Positions 33,041 to 43,289 are shown, numbered from the stretch's first letter. The stretch is 64,000 nucleotides of DNA from Diabrotica undecimpunctata (GCF_040954645.1 NC_092810.1:15198877-15262876), one strand, 5' to 3'. The notes: generated by a model not told the origin, from the letters alone. Program-made: numbers and translations.

Positions 33041-34337
33041 TCATTATCGAACTACAAGCTTAATGTCACATACCTTGAAAATTCTGTTGAAAATTATCCA
33101 CGCCAGAATTCACACTAAACTGGAGCTGGATATTAGTGACACACAATATGGGTTCCGCAATGGTATGGGTACCAGAGAGGCACTATTCTCCTTCAACGTG
33201 CTAACGCAGAGATGTTTGGATGTTAACCGTCCTCTTTACGTCTGTTTTATAGACTACAATAAAGCGTTTGATAAAGTAAAATATGACCGACTCATGGAAA
33301 GTCTAAAAAATAAAAACCTAGATGAAAGAGATTAAAGGCTAATAACAAACCTATATTACAATCAGCGAGCAATGGTACGAATTGAAAAAGAGACATCTGA
33401 AGAAATGGAAATAAAGAGAGGAGTCAGGCAAGGCTGCATACTATCACCTCTATTGTTTAACGCTTATTCTGAAGAGGTAATTCGAGAGACTCTGGAAGAT
33501 GAAACAGTCGGCATTAGAGTAAATGGAGTCTTAGTTAACAACATTAGATATGCTGATGATACAGTAATAATAGCCGATAGTTTACAAGACCTGGAAAGAC
33601 TCATAAGTAAAATAGTAATTTGTAGTAGGGAGTACGGACTCTCGCTCAATATCAAAAAGACGAAGTTTATGAAAATTTGTAAAAACAACCATAATACCAA
33701 CGAAATCTTGACAGTAGAACGCCAGCAGATCGAAAGAGTAAAAAAGTACACTTACCTAGGAACACCTATAACAGAAAATAATGACTACACTGCAGAAATC
33801 AAAGTCAGAATCGAAAAAGCACGTTCTAATTTTATGAAAATGAAAAAGGTCCTATGTGGCAAAGATTTAACATTAGCTCTTAAAGTACGCCTAACAAAAT
33901 GTTACGTATACAGTGTACTATACTATGAAGTTGAATCATGGACGTCAAATCTAGACACAATGAGACGACTTAACGCCTTTGAAATGTAGACCTATAGAAG
34001 AATTATGAGGGTTTCCTGGGTAGATAGAGTTACGAACAATGAAGTACTGAGAAGAATAGATAAAGAGAAGAAAGTTGAACTAACAATTAAAGAAAGAAAG
34101 CTACAGTACCTCGGACATCTGATGAGGGGCGAGAAGTATGGCATCCTGCGACTCATAATGCAAGGAAAGATAGATGGCAGAAGAAGAATCGGAAGAAGAC
34201 GAATTTCATGGCTTAAGAATCTGAAAGAATCGTTTGGATGCAGCTGAAAACAACTTTTTAGAGCTACTGCCTTAAAAATTAAAATAGCTATGATGATTGC
34301 CAACATCCGTAGCGGAGATGGTACCTGAAGAAGAAGA
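33041..34337 (+). mobile_element. 5'-truncated LINE inserted in an IS630-like transposase
   Basis: A 7-bp target duplication GTTGGAT (33,034-33,040; 34,338-34,344). The frame runs HYRTTSLMSHTLKI, ISDTQYGFRNGMGTREALF, YVCFIDYNKAFDKV, RGVRQGCILSPLLFNAYSEE, IRYADDTVIIA (catalytic box intact), YTYLGTPIT, LNAFEM, YRRIMRVSWVDRVTN, LGHLMRGEKYGIL and ends IAMMIANIRSGDGT-stop. Only three in-frame stops (about 33,333, 33,987, 34,245) interrupt it. The 3' end has the ATCCG-TAG-CGGA stem-loop and (GAA)n tail. The RT begins near its N-terminus; endonuclease and ORF1 are lost by 5' truncation. Same family as 6,416-8,030. Confidence 0.85.
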
Positions 34338-34558
34338 AGTTGGATGCAGTGGATACAGTGACGATGCAGTTAGGAAAATTTGACAAGAAGCTCTTAAAAC
34401 TGCAACTCCAGAAATATGGGCCAAAACTGTAAATAAAAGTGAAAAATTAAAAGAAGAGTGGTGGATCAGGAAAATAAAGTTAGTAAAATTAATCCAGTGA
34501 TTATGGATTTACCTAATAATAGCGGTAATTAATTTAGTGATGATGATGATGATTTATA
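34338..34558 (+). pseudogene. IS630-like transposase C-terminus (continues after the LINE)
   Basis: DDAVRKI, EALKTATPEIWAKTVNKSEK and, after a one-base shift, KINPVIMDLPNNSGN-stop-FSDDDDDL. This parallels the end of the protein at 40,687 (WEKAVNHTIKEREN ... EPVIINLGSESSSSESDLDL). Together with 32,905-33,040 it proves that the LINE landed in a pre-existing transposon. Confidence 0.7.
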
Positions 34559-36000
34559 AATTATAATAATCAGTAAGTACACCATTATAAGGTTATTTAC
34601 AAAATAATTGTACAGCAGGTTAACCATTATATTTATACATTCATTATTAGCCAAATAAACAATAATATTTAAAATTCAATTTGAATTTTTTGCTCCTCAT
34701 TTTATACAAATTAACCCTAACTGATAATACAGGCAAAAATATTCCAAACAAAGTAAGTAACTAAAAAGATTATGGAGAACTCCAGTGCAGTTTACCGTGC
34801 CTTTTACTACAACGAATGATTTTCTGCGAATTCCATTAATTGTTTAGAAGTGTAAGTTGGTTAAATCTACTGTATGCTTTAATCGTCCATGAATTCCGGT
34901 CTTCCGGTCTAGCCATCTCGCCGCAACTAGTTGCGACGATGTTTGTTAGATGCAGCAAGAACGCATAATTTGACAAATCTTATAAAAAATGCAGTCGAAA
35001 CGCTTTGGTCCTCGTTGGACCAAAGGACCATGCGTTCAAAAACGCATAATGTGACTTCCCACTTTACACAATAAATACGCGTAAGTCAAGACACTATATT
35101 TGTGAATGTAATTTGTGCATGTTATCGGTAGAAACTACTAGAAATCAAATAGAACCTATTACAGACTTTACACAAAGTATTGCCAACTAAAACAATCTGA
35201 TGTAATAAATTAAACATGATGTGAACTTTGTACGAACTAAATTAATCAACTTCGATGGTGAGTTCTAACAACCTCATGTCTCTATTTGCATATATTAAAG
35301 TTTTAAAACAATATTATTGTTGACACGGAATGTATGTTGCTAATAAAACAACAAGTCAAGAACGCAGTTGACTTGTGTGTTAGAAAGTCGACTAAGGAAA
35401 CAAAGACAGACGACCAATATTCTACAATACCCGAGTGCACCATACAGATGTCGTAGTTGATGTTTTGCCAACAAATAGCGAACTATTCAAACGAGCTAAT
35501 ACAAAACCAAAGCAAGCAAATACGTATGTGTCTCCACAGACAACGGCCAATTTAATGAAATTGTACAGGAAAACAGGTTTTGTTTTCAAACAATTCTTTC
35601 TCGTTTCATTTCAGAATGCTAAAAAGGATTTATAAAGTTTCTTGGAAACATGCAAGATAGAAATTTAGAAATATGGAAGTAGATTAAAGAGATTGAAAGC
35701 GGCTTAGAAGTAAAGGAAAGTACCTTTGTTGGCAGAAAGTTTTAAAATATTTAATATTCTGTTTAATTAAAATACTTATATCGGTATATATCCGATAGCT
35801 GTGTATCTTCCAATTTTATGACTAAAAAATAAAAGGGTTTAAAGCAAAATATTCCAGAAATTATCGTAATTACAAACTATTCTAAAAATAAGATCTTGAA
35901 ATTAAAGAAGTAGTGACAGGACCTCACATAACTATGGACGAAATTACGCAATGCATTATTCAGCCGAAGAAATTAAAAAGTTAGCAAAAATATCCACAAC
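34559..36000. other. No gene recognised; two small hairpins
   Basis: CTTTGGTCC-TCGTT-GGACCAAAG (35,003-35,025) and ATGCGTT-CAAA-AACGCAT (35,030-35,047) are perfect stem-loops. The 66-codon frame at 35,435-35,635 has no motif I know. Confidence 0.4.
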
Positions 36001-36760
36001 TATATATATATATATATACAAACAACACAGTTTATTAGGGTTGTAGTCAGAAAATTGGCCGGGATGTTAATGAAACACTCTTATGACTTTTTGTCTAGCT
36101 TTCGGAATGGTTTTATTCCTTTTTCAAGACACTGTAATAAAAAAAAAATGTTAATATTTATAAAACATCACAAATCTTCAGTGCAACTTACTAGTCGTTG
36201 AGATTATTTATAAAAGCATAGACACTCAACATTATTAACACACATATAAAATATAAAATAGTGGACAAAATACATTTTAAAATTCTTTAAAATTTAGGTA
36301 CAGATAGTAAAAATTTAGTTTGTCATCTTTTACTGGTGTGTTTTAACTCTGACACATAGAGAAAAAAAAAACCCTATGATTAAAAAGTAATTAGTTGTAC
36401 TTAATATTATATTTCTTTTTAAGAAATACTAGAGGCCCATCTTAGGTGATTTTAATTTTTAAACCTGTCTTAATGGAATGCAACATGTTATGCATATAAG
36501 TGTAATTTGTGTGGGTACAGGTAGATATTAATTTTATTTTGGATGTTTTTCCAGTAAGTAACAATCAATGTTGCTCAGTTTATCTATGTCTGACTTTTTA
36601 TTGATGCAAGATGTACTAGATTTTATAGAACACATTTCCCAGAAAACACATTTTGAATGTTTTTTTTTTCTTTTGCCAAAATACAGGAATCCTCGAAATT
36701 AAATTCATGTTTCAACGTTAATGCATGTTCTGTTAATGCACATGCATTTTTTTTTGCACG
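36001..36760 (-). mobile_element. Penelope-like element, GIY-YIG end and 3' UTR
   Basis: The minus strand reads CALTEHALTLKHEFNFEDSC and ILAKEKK, then after a frameshift EMCSIKSSTSCINKKSDIDK and LSNIDCYLLEK (36,540-36,760). This is the H..xxGHxFxxxxxxIL..E ... EMxxIxxxxxxINxxxDxxxLSxxY tail of Penelope GIY-YIG domains. A roughly 400-bp non-coding stretch then leads to the hammerhead-like motif (36,092-36,131) and a short (TA)n tail (36,001-36,018). 5'-truncated. Confidence 0.65.
36092..36131 (-). ncRNA. Hammerhead-like motif
   Basis: UGUC / UUGAAAAA / stem II GGAAU-AAAACC-AUUCC / GAAA / GCUA / GACA. The outer stem UGUC-GACA and the 5-bp stem II are perfect. Deviates from the canonical box 1 by C>U and G>A. 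Confidence 0.5.
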
Positions 36761-36780
36761 TAGTAGTGAATTGCCGTAGT

Positions 36781-37016
36781 AGTGAACTAGTGAGTGAACT
36801 AGAAGTGACTAGTGAGTGTAGTAGTCTCTGGGGGCTCGGCAGACTGAGACCTCGAAAGCCCTGAAGAAGACATCAGAGAGGATGTCGAAAGCTCGGCAAA
36901 ATGGATATCGACGCGGTTCAACCCGGAAGACTGGTGAGTTTAATATTAATTTTTATAATAATATTATTCTTAGCTCTAAGTTTAATTGTACTAACCGCGG
37001 AAATCTTTCCGAACAT
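36781..37016 (+). mobile_element. SINE-like element carrying a hammerhead-like motif
   Basis: AGTGA/GTAGT-rich leader, block A GGCAGACTGAGACCTCGAA (36,838-36,856), the motif, block B ACGCGGTTCAACCCGG (36,911-36,926), a body of about 75 bp (to TTTCCGAACATATA) and an (AT)n tail. The body recurs in reverse at 60,977-61,045. No ORF. Same family as 29,509-29,760. Confidence 0.6.
36858..36897 (+). ncRNA. Hammerhead-like motif, best copy
   Basis: GCC / CUGAAGA + A / stem II GACAUC-AGAGAG-GAUGUC / GAAA / GCUC / GGC. Box 1 fits CUGANGA, stem II is a perfect 6-bp helix, box 2 is GAAA and the outer stem GCC-GGC directly flanks box 1 and the UC site. Deviations: one extra A between box 1 and stem II, and a loopless stem III (AGCU). 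Confidence 0.55.
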
Positions 37017-37029
37017 ATATATGAACATA

Positions 37030-37102
<73 letters not shown>
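37017..37102. repeat. (AT)n tract between two elements
   Basis: AT run joining the SINE-like element to the inverted-repeat unit that follows. Confidence 0.95.
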
Positions 37103-37104
<2 letters not shown>

Positions 37105-37190
37105 GTCACTATGGGAAGAGTGGTGGGTTTTTCGGTCAAAAAATGGAGAAAAAAGACAAAGAAGTTGGCTACTTCATCTATTTATTTGAA

Positions 37191-37223
37191 GACGTTTCGC
37201 TCTCTAATCAGAAAGTATCATCA
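37191..37223 (-). ncRNA. Hammerhead-like motif in the left repeat (decayed)
   Basis: Minus strand: box 1 AUGAUGA-like, stem II ACUUUC-UGAUUA-GAGAGC, GAAA, CGUC. One stem II pair is lost compared with the right copy. Confidence 0.35.
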
Positions 37224-37319
37224 TCTAAAAAGCACAATATGAAAAACCAAATATCCATAGAAAAGTTAATATAAATGTGTTACCTCAAAAAGAAACTCTA
37301 TAACATCTGTTAAAGCGTA

Positions 37320-37975
37320 CCCGGAATGCGACATAAATTCGGACTACAATCCACTTATCGCCAAAATGAAACTTAGTTTAAAGAAAGTTCAAAGACCAAA
37401 AATTATGAAGTACGATATTAACCAACTGAAAAATAAAACAGTAAAGGAAAAGGTACAAAAACGCCTAAAAGAAAAAACGTGGGCTCGTACAGAAAAACCA
37501 TGGGCTCGTACAGAAACAGATACACAAATGTAGATCTAGAAAATTTGCACAAAGTTAGTCAAAAAATAACAGAGAAATACTTAAAACCTGAAAGAACAAA
37601 TAAAAAGGAATGTATGACGAAGGAGATTCTATGTATGATGGAAGACAGAAGAAACGCTAAAGATAATAAGAATTACTACAACATAAATAACGAAATAAAA
37701 AGGGATATTAAAATAGCAAAAGAAAATTGGTTTAGCTCGAAGTGTACAGAGATAGAGTCATTACAACAAAAACATGATTCATTTAACCTCCATAAAAAGA
37801 TTAAAGAAGCGGCAGGCTTATATAAACACAAAAACACTGGATTCCTGACAGATAATCAGGGAAACATAGTACTGGAAATAGAGCATAAAAGGGACATTTG
37901 GATTAAATACGTGGAAAAAACTTTTGAAGATATACGAAGTAACACTGGTATTACAACAAACACCAATTGCAGTGG
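37320..37975 (+). pseudogene. RTE-like LINE, endonuclease-RT linker fragment
   Basis: 37,479-38,003 reads KKECMTKEILCMMEDRRNAK, NEIKRDIKIAKENWFSSKC, LHKKIKEAAGLY, TGFLTDNQGNIVLE and KRDIWIKYVEKTFED. This is the segment between endonuclease and RT in RTE-like elements (compare 955-1143). It stops where RT should begin; the last ~15 residues of the ORF are unrelated sequence. The first two repeats of MGSYRKT reflect a short local duplication. Confidence 0.6.
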
Positions 37976-38509
37976 TAACTGGCCTTGTTGTGTGTCATGT
38001 TGACCTCCAGGACACTGTCTTTTCACGTGATAGCAATGTGGATTTGAAATGTGCTCCCATTTGCCGGGAGTCTACCGTAAGAATTGGAAGCTTTTGTGGT
38101 AACTTCATTACACATGTTATAATATTACTATAATAAACTCTTAATCGTTTCAATAATGTTGCCTAAAGTAAAAATATAATAAAATTAATATCATACTGTT
38201 GGAAGTGTGATCTTATGATCTTGGTACTGTTCTCAGCAAATACTTACTTTTTACATAAGTTTTTACCATACTTTTTTAAATTACATGTACAATAACCACA
38301 TGATCTTTTGCTGTGCTATGTTTGAGTCAAATTGTAAACTGTATTTAGTTTCAATTGATTGTTTAAACAACCTAATTATTTAATGTCTAGTGTCTTTAGC
38401 TTCTTTACATTTTACGCCACTGACTGCTACATGTCTTTTTGAGGTAATACATTTAAGTATATTAATTTTTCTATGGATCTTTGGTTTTTCGTATTGTGTT
38501 TTTTAGATA

Positions 38510-38547
38510 AACTGATAATGCTTTCTGATTAGAGAGCGAAACGTCTT
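38510..38547 (+). ncRNA. Hammerhead-like motif in the right repeat
   Basis: AA / CUGAUAA + U / stem II GCUUUC-UGAUUA-GAGAGC / GAAA / CGUC / UU. Stem II pairs over 6 bp with one G-U; the outer stem is weak. Confidence 0.45.
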
Positions 38548-38660
38548 CAAATAAATATATAAAGTAGCCAACTTCTTTGTCTTTTTTCTATACCTTTTGA
38601 CGGAAAAATCCTCCACTCTTCGAGTGACTCTTATATTGGATTAACGGTCGTACTCCTTTT

Positions 38661-38663
<3 letters not shown>

Positions 38664-38746
<83 letters not shown>

Positions 38747-38757
38747 TGTATATATAT
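38664..38757. repeat. (AT)n microsatellite
   Basis: AT run with two ATGTAT interruptions near its right end. Confidence 0.95.
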
Positions 38758-39783
38758 TCAACCCGTGAAAATAGGCGAATTAGAGGTGGGCTACTCCAGA
38801 ATGTTCTAGTACATAATAACCTTTGTATATAAGCATACGATGTTATGAGTAGAGTAGAGTTGTAAAGGTACTATCGAACTGTGAACTTATAAATAAATAT
38901 ATTTATATAAATTCGACCTATTTGAAGACAAAGAGATGCCCCTTTGAGTATGATGAAAAGGTAAATGATGGACCAAGAATATTACAGCAGGAAGTTTATT
39001 CCGCATGGAGATGTTCCAGCATCTTACTGTCTATCGAAAGATTTTACTGGATTAGAGTGAACGGTAAAGCATTTAATTAAGTCTATTTAGTAAAAGGATC
39101 TAGGATGAAATACTGTCCGATTCATCGTCTTTACTTTATCAGTTTGGGATTAGAAAGATTTTTTTATAGCTAATAAATTTACAATCAGAATAAAAGTGTA
39201 TTTATAAGTTATTGTGATAAGTTTGGGTCCTGTTTCTTGATTCTGGTGTGATGTAATTTTCTTTACTTTAATTATCATAAATTAATTTATTTGAAAAGTT
39301 GTTGTATTTAGTTTAATTAATTAAGTTTAATTATGCGATAGTCGGTCAAGTTCTGGGCTTTTTATTATGACACGAGTAGTAAAAAGGATTTTATTAGTAT
39401 TTTATTATTGAAACATCCACCAAATAAAAACAAACATATATTTTTAATACCCGACAAAACAAACACGATACAAGCTATTATTTTGTTGGTAAAAAATGTC
39501 CATTGCAGCTTTTGGTTCAGTGATTCTAAATGGAAATGTGGTTTTAGTGGAACTCTAAAACATATTTCACGAATTTTACTAAAACAAATTGAAATTGGAT
39601 GGCAATTAGAAAATTGACTATCCCATGATATTAAAACACTTTGCCAAATTAATCTGTACTAACGAGTTTTATGCAACTTGCACATTGTGAGTTCAATTAT
39701 TATATTAGTGCATTGGGAAAAAGGTAAATATAATTTTTTAGAATTGTATTATTGTAAAATAAATTGCAAATCATTGCTATGCA
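38758..39783. other. No recognisable gene
   Basis: A small 69-codon frame (39,408-39,617) has no known motif. No terminal repeats found. Confidence 0.4.
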
Positions 39784-39830
39784 GTGGCGGATCCAAGGGG
39801 GATGTGTCACGGCGGTCATGACCCTCCCAA
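39784..39830 (+). other. Probable hAT left terminus
   Basis: CAGTGGCGGATCCAAGGGGG at a position followed by CATGACCCTCCC. Tips of the type CAGTGGCGGATCC are typical of ZMYM-type hAT elements. It may be the left end of the hAT whose C-terminus lies at 43,764-44,462. No matching right end is visible. Confidence 0.5.
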
Positions 39831-40686
39831 ACAAAATTAAATATCAATCAAATAATACTAAAAAAAATAATTTAAAACCCATCAACCCTAAAACAGGAAG
39901 TCGATAGTTGAAATGATTCAAACTCATTTATTCTAGGGGTAAGTGTAAAATTATGCGGAACCCTTTTTAGATTGCTCTTTAAAAAAATCAACAATTCTGA
40001 ATATAGTAATACCTCAACTAGCGTTACCCCGACTTCCACAAATTCAGAGGTATTAATACGCGATTTTCAAATTTTGTCAATTCGTCAATTCAGTGCCAGA
40101 GAACTGTTCGATTATCGATAAGATAGAATTACCGCCCACACATTATTGCTTATTCAGTGTAAATGACATGACTTTTCGCACAAAATCAGCCCATTTTTAT
40201 TTTGTATTAGGTATTTCTTATCTTCAGTTTTGTCTACTAAGTTGTTGTTTGTAATTAGAATATGTATTATAATTGTTGAGACTGTGTGCTACATTTTATA
40301 ATTTGTCTATAATAAATATCAAAGTGAATATTGTTGTTGCATTATAGTTTATTTTTATGAACGAGAGAGTAATTAGCATAATTTTAACTGGTAGCTCCGA
40401 CCACTCCATAAGCGTGCTCAAGATTAATTGAAAAATTACTTTGAATAATTGTAAAAAATAAATGAATTATTTCAGTGTTATAAAGTGTTATGTGTATGTA
40501 AACAAAAGTGACCTCTTTTATCACACACTATATTAGAACTGACTGGCCTACATTAAAAAGGGTTTTAAAAAATTCACATTTTTTTAAATTTTTTAAAATT
40601 ACAAAAGAGAAAAAGATTTTTTAAAACCGTCTAAGGTATGTTAAATAGATGAATAAAAATATTAATATAAAACTTACAGCTACTTG
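39831..40686. other. No recognisable gene
   Basis: Presumed 5' non-coding part of the hAT followed by the 3' flank of the IS630-like element. The junction is not resolved. Confidence 0.35.
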
Positions 40687-42053
40687 TTACAAATCCAAAT
40701 CAGATTCAGAAGATGAACTTTCAGAACCAAGATTTATAATAACTGGCTCGATCATTTTATCAGTAATATTGTCCAGCTTCCACATGTTTTCCCGTTCTTT
40801 AATAGTGTGATTTACTGCCTTTTCCCAGTTTTCAGGTTTTACATTATTTACGGCCTCCAAAAACAACTGTTTAACATCATGAATTTTAAAAGTGGTATTT
40901 TTTCTTGAAACTTCACTCTTTATCTGTGCCCATACCAGTTCAATCGGGTTTAATTCACAATGATATGGTGGGGATCTAAGTACTGTCATTCCACGATTTT
41001 TGGCAATTTCATCAATTTCGTATTTTTTAAATTTTTCTTTATGAAGGGCACACAACGAATAAAGTTCCTTTCTTATAGATCCGGGATGGTACGTAATATT
41101 TTTTGAACTCAGCCAATTCTGCAAGTCTTTTTTTAACCACTTGGTTGTGGGCAGTCCTTCTATAAGTCTGGAGTGATAACTTGCATTATCCAATACTATT
41201 ACACAGTTCTTAGGAAGAAGATCTATCATTTGTTCGAACCATTCTTGAAAGACATCAGCGTTCATGTCTTCATGGTAGTCACCGGTACGAGTTGATTCAA
41301 AAGTTAATAAACCACCTTCAACAAAACCGTCTGAACTGCCAATGTGTACTATTATCAGCCTGCGTCCCTTTCCTGATGGTGGGTTTAAACCAGTAGATAA
41401 GTTATTTACAAAAGCGTGCCTTTGACTTGAAACAGTTTCATCCTGCCAAAATTTATTTGGTGTATGACCCTCGTTGATATATGTTTCATCAAGATAAAAT
41501 ATTTTTCTTTTTTGGTTTCTCATTTCCTTTATGGTTCTTAGAAAATGTCTTCTCCATATGACAATATCGCTTCTTTCTAATAAAATAGACTTTCTGGGAT
41601 TTTTTTCCAGCGGAAGCCTATTTCTTTTAAAAGTTTCCATAACGTACTTCGACTCATTTCTGGGCAATCCTTATCATCTCGAACTGAGACAAGAACTTTA
41701 TCCAATGTTGGAAATTCTTGTCTAAAGAAGAATTCATGCACTTTCCGTCCAAGTCCTTCTTTAAAATGATATTCTATTTGAAATTTTGGTTTCCCTGGAG
41801 CATTACGTGGCATTTAAAAACTACCACATTTCTCTTCTTTAATAACTCTGTAAATCGTAGATTTCCCAACACCAAGTGTACTGCTAACTAACTCAACGGT
41901 CTCATCAACACTTTCACATAAACGTTTGTCTGTAAATGATTTAAAACAATTAAATATTAATGTTTTTTCATTAACTGTTAGAGGACCAATTTTTCGGCGT
42001 TTACACGGCACTTCCAAATTTTCCATAACACTAGTATACACAATAAACTGCAC
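40687..42053 (-). pseudogene. IS630-like DDE transposase, one stop and one frameshift
   Basis: Minus strand. 41,814-42,053 is the N-terminal HTH (MENLEVPCKRRKIGPLTVNE, TLGVGKSTIYRVIKEE). A single in-frame TAA precedes 41,577-41,813 (MPRNAPGKPKFQIEYHFKEG, SRSTLWKLLKEIGFRWKK). A frameshift in an A7 run at about 41,600 leads to the long frame ending at 40,687: IFYLDETYINEGH (D1), VIVLDNASYHS (D2) and NPIELVWAQIK (E), with 82 residues between D2 and E. GHTPNKFWQDE and YHEDMNADVFQEWFE are shared with the element at 17,668. The acidic tail is SSSSESDLDL. The upstream flank is cut by the LINE at 42,072. Two repairs would restore about 450 codons, so it is a recent loss. Confidence 0.85.
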
Positions 42054-42071
42054 CTTGCAACTGAAGTACCT

Positions 42072-42896
42072 TCTTCTTCTTAAAGTGCCCTCTCCTCAAT
42101 GGAGGTTGGCTACTACAATTTTAAAATCTTCTCTATCTTCAGCTGTTCTTATTAGCTGTTCAAAATTTAGCGTCGTCCATTGTCGGATGTTTCTGAGCCA
42201 CGATAGTCTTTTCCTTCCTAGGCCTCTCTTTCTCTCGATTTTTCCTTTCACTATAAGTTGGGCATATTGGTACTTATTATTTCTCAGTATGTGGCCTAGG
42301 TATGATGTTTTTCTAACTTTTACTGTGTTAAAAAGTTCTCTTTCCTTGCCTATTCTATGCAGCACTTCTTCGTTTGAGGTATGCGATGTCCATGAAATTT
42401 TGAGCATTCTCCGGTAGGTCCACATTTCAAAGGCCTCCAATTTATTTACGTTTGATGTTTTTAGGGTCCACGTTTCAACTGCATATAGAAGAGTCGACCA
42501 AACGTAGCATTTTGATAAACGTAGTCGAATTTCGAGTTTTATTCGAGAATCACAAAGCAGTTTTTTTATTTTTTCGAAAGATTTTCTGGCCTGTTCTATT
42601 CTCGATCTTATTTCTAGATCAGGATTTAGGCTACTATCGATCCAACATCCCAGGTACTTAAATCTATTGACCTGTTCTAAAATGTGCCCATTTATTGTGC
42701 AAGGTTGAGGTACGTTTTGGTTTTTTCGGATTGACATCACTTTGGTTTTTTTAATGTTTATTTTCATACCAAATTGCTCACAGGTCGAGTTGGTCTTGTC
42801 GATGAGTCGTTGTAGACCTACGTCGGAATCCGCAATTAACACTGTATCATCGGCGTATCTGATACTGTTGATATTTAGTGAACCTACCTAGTATTA
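42072..42896 (-). mobile_element. 5'-truncated LINE (RT C-terminal half)
   Basis: 9-bp target duplication GAAGTACCT (42,063-42,071; 42,897-42,905). The minus frame 42,096-42,842 is open over 248 codons. It starts inside IRYADDTVLIADSDVG (catalytic box intact at about 42,850) and continues CEQFGMKINIKKTKVMSI, FKYLGCWID, AVETWTLKTSNVNKLEAFEM, TYRRMLKISWTSHTSNEEVL, LGHILRNNKYQYAQLI and VVANLH. It ends with the CTCC-GGAG stem-loop and (AAG)n. Same superfamily as 33,041 but a distinct family. Confidence 0.88.
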
Positions 42897-42905
42897 GAAG
42901 TACCT

Positions 42906-43103
42906 ACTTTTAGTGAACTGTTAAGAATTTTGAATACGCCACTTGGACCTTCCTATATACAAAATGGAAAAACCCACTATCACATTTTCTGTGGAATAAG
43001 TTTAGAAGGTAATTATCTAGTCAATTACTGTCGTAGATTCCTGGAATTAAAGAATAAAATGTTTGATTGTTGAAACCCTTACTTCGTGGAATGCACTCAT
43101 TTC
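42906..43103. other. Flank of the IS630-like element
   Basis: Presumably the promoter side of the transposase gene separated from it by the LINE. No TIR recognised. Confidence 0.3.
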
Positions 43104-43288
43104 AGATAAAATAAAACGTTTTATTTTATCTAAAGAATTAAACTTTATTTTGCAAATAGGCAAAGAATTAAACTTTATTTTGCAAATAGATAAAATAAAA
43201 CGTTTTATTTTATCTAAAGAATTAAACTTTATTTTGCAAATAGGTAGGTACTTATTAAACTTTTATTGGTTATATATAACCAATAAAA
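43104..43288. repeat. Three perfect 28-bp palindromes with a tandem unit
   Basis: Palindrome 1 at 43,104-43,131 and an identical palindrome 2 at 43,188-43,215 (half-site AGATAAAATAAAAC). Palindrome 3 at 43,261-43,288 (half-site TTTTATTGGTTATA). The 28-bp block AAAGAATTAAACTTTATTTT... follows palindrome 1, is repeated at 43,162, and follows palindrome 2 again at 43,216. Confidence 0.9.
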
Positions 43289-43289
43289 T

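Larger units (their letters stand above)
37103..38637. mobile_element. Penelope-like inverted-repeat unit with foreign interior
   Basis: About 200 bp at 37,103-37,303 recurs inverted at 38,440-38,637, roughly 80% identical by eye (shared AAAAGACAAAGAAGTTGGCT, then TTTGAAGACGTTTCGCTCTC). Both repeats carry a hammerhead-like motif, as in the Penelope-like element at 26,086. The interior contains an RTE-like fragment rather than a Penelope ORF. (AT)n tracts lie at both outer sides. Confidence 0.6.

Noticed and set aside
34981..35047. Hammerhead-like GAAAC followed by two hairpins
   Set aside because: No box 1 upstream and no UH site after the helix; kept only as plain hairpins.
35435..35635. 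Possible host exon
   Set aside because: No splice-bounded continuation, no known domain, average codon composition.
36911..36926. Pol III B box (GGTTCAACCC) in block B
   Set aside because: The other family copy reads GGTTCTTCCC at this place and no A box lies at the right distance upstream.
37017..37102. Ile/Tyr-rich ORFs over AT tracts (also at 5.3, 11.2, 28.0 and 62.5 kb)
   Set aside because: They are translations of (AT)n microsatellites, not proteins.
38758..39060. Solo LTR with TATAAATA box
   Set aside because: The composition hints at a promoter, but boundaries and duplications cannot be shown.
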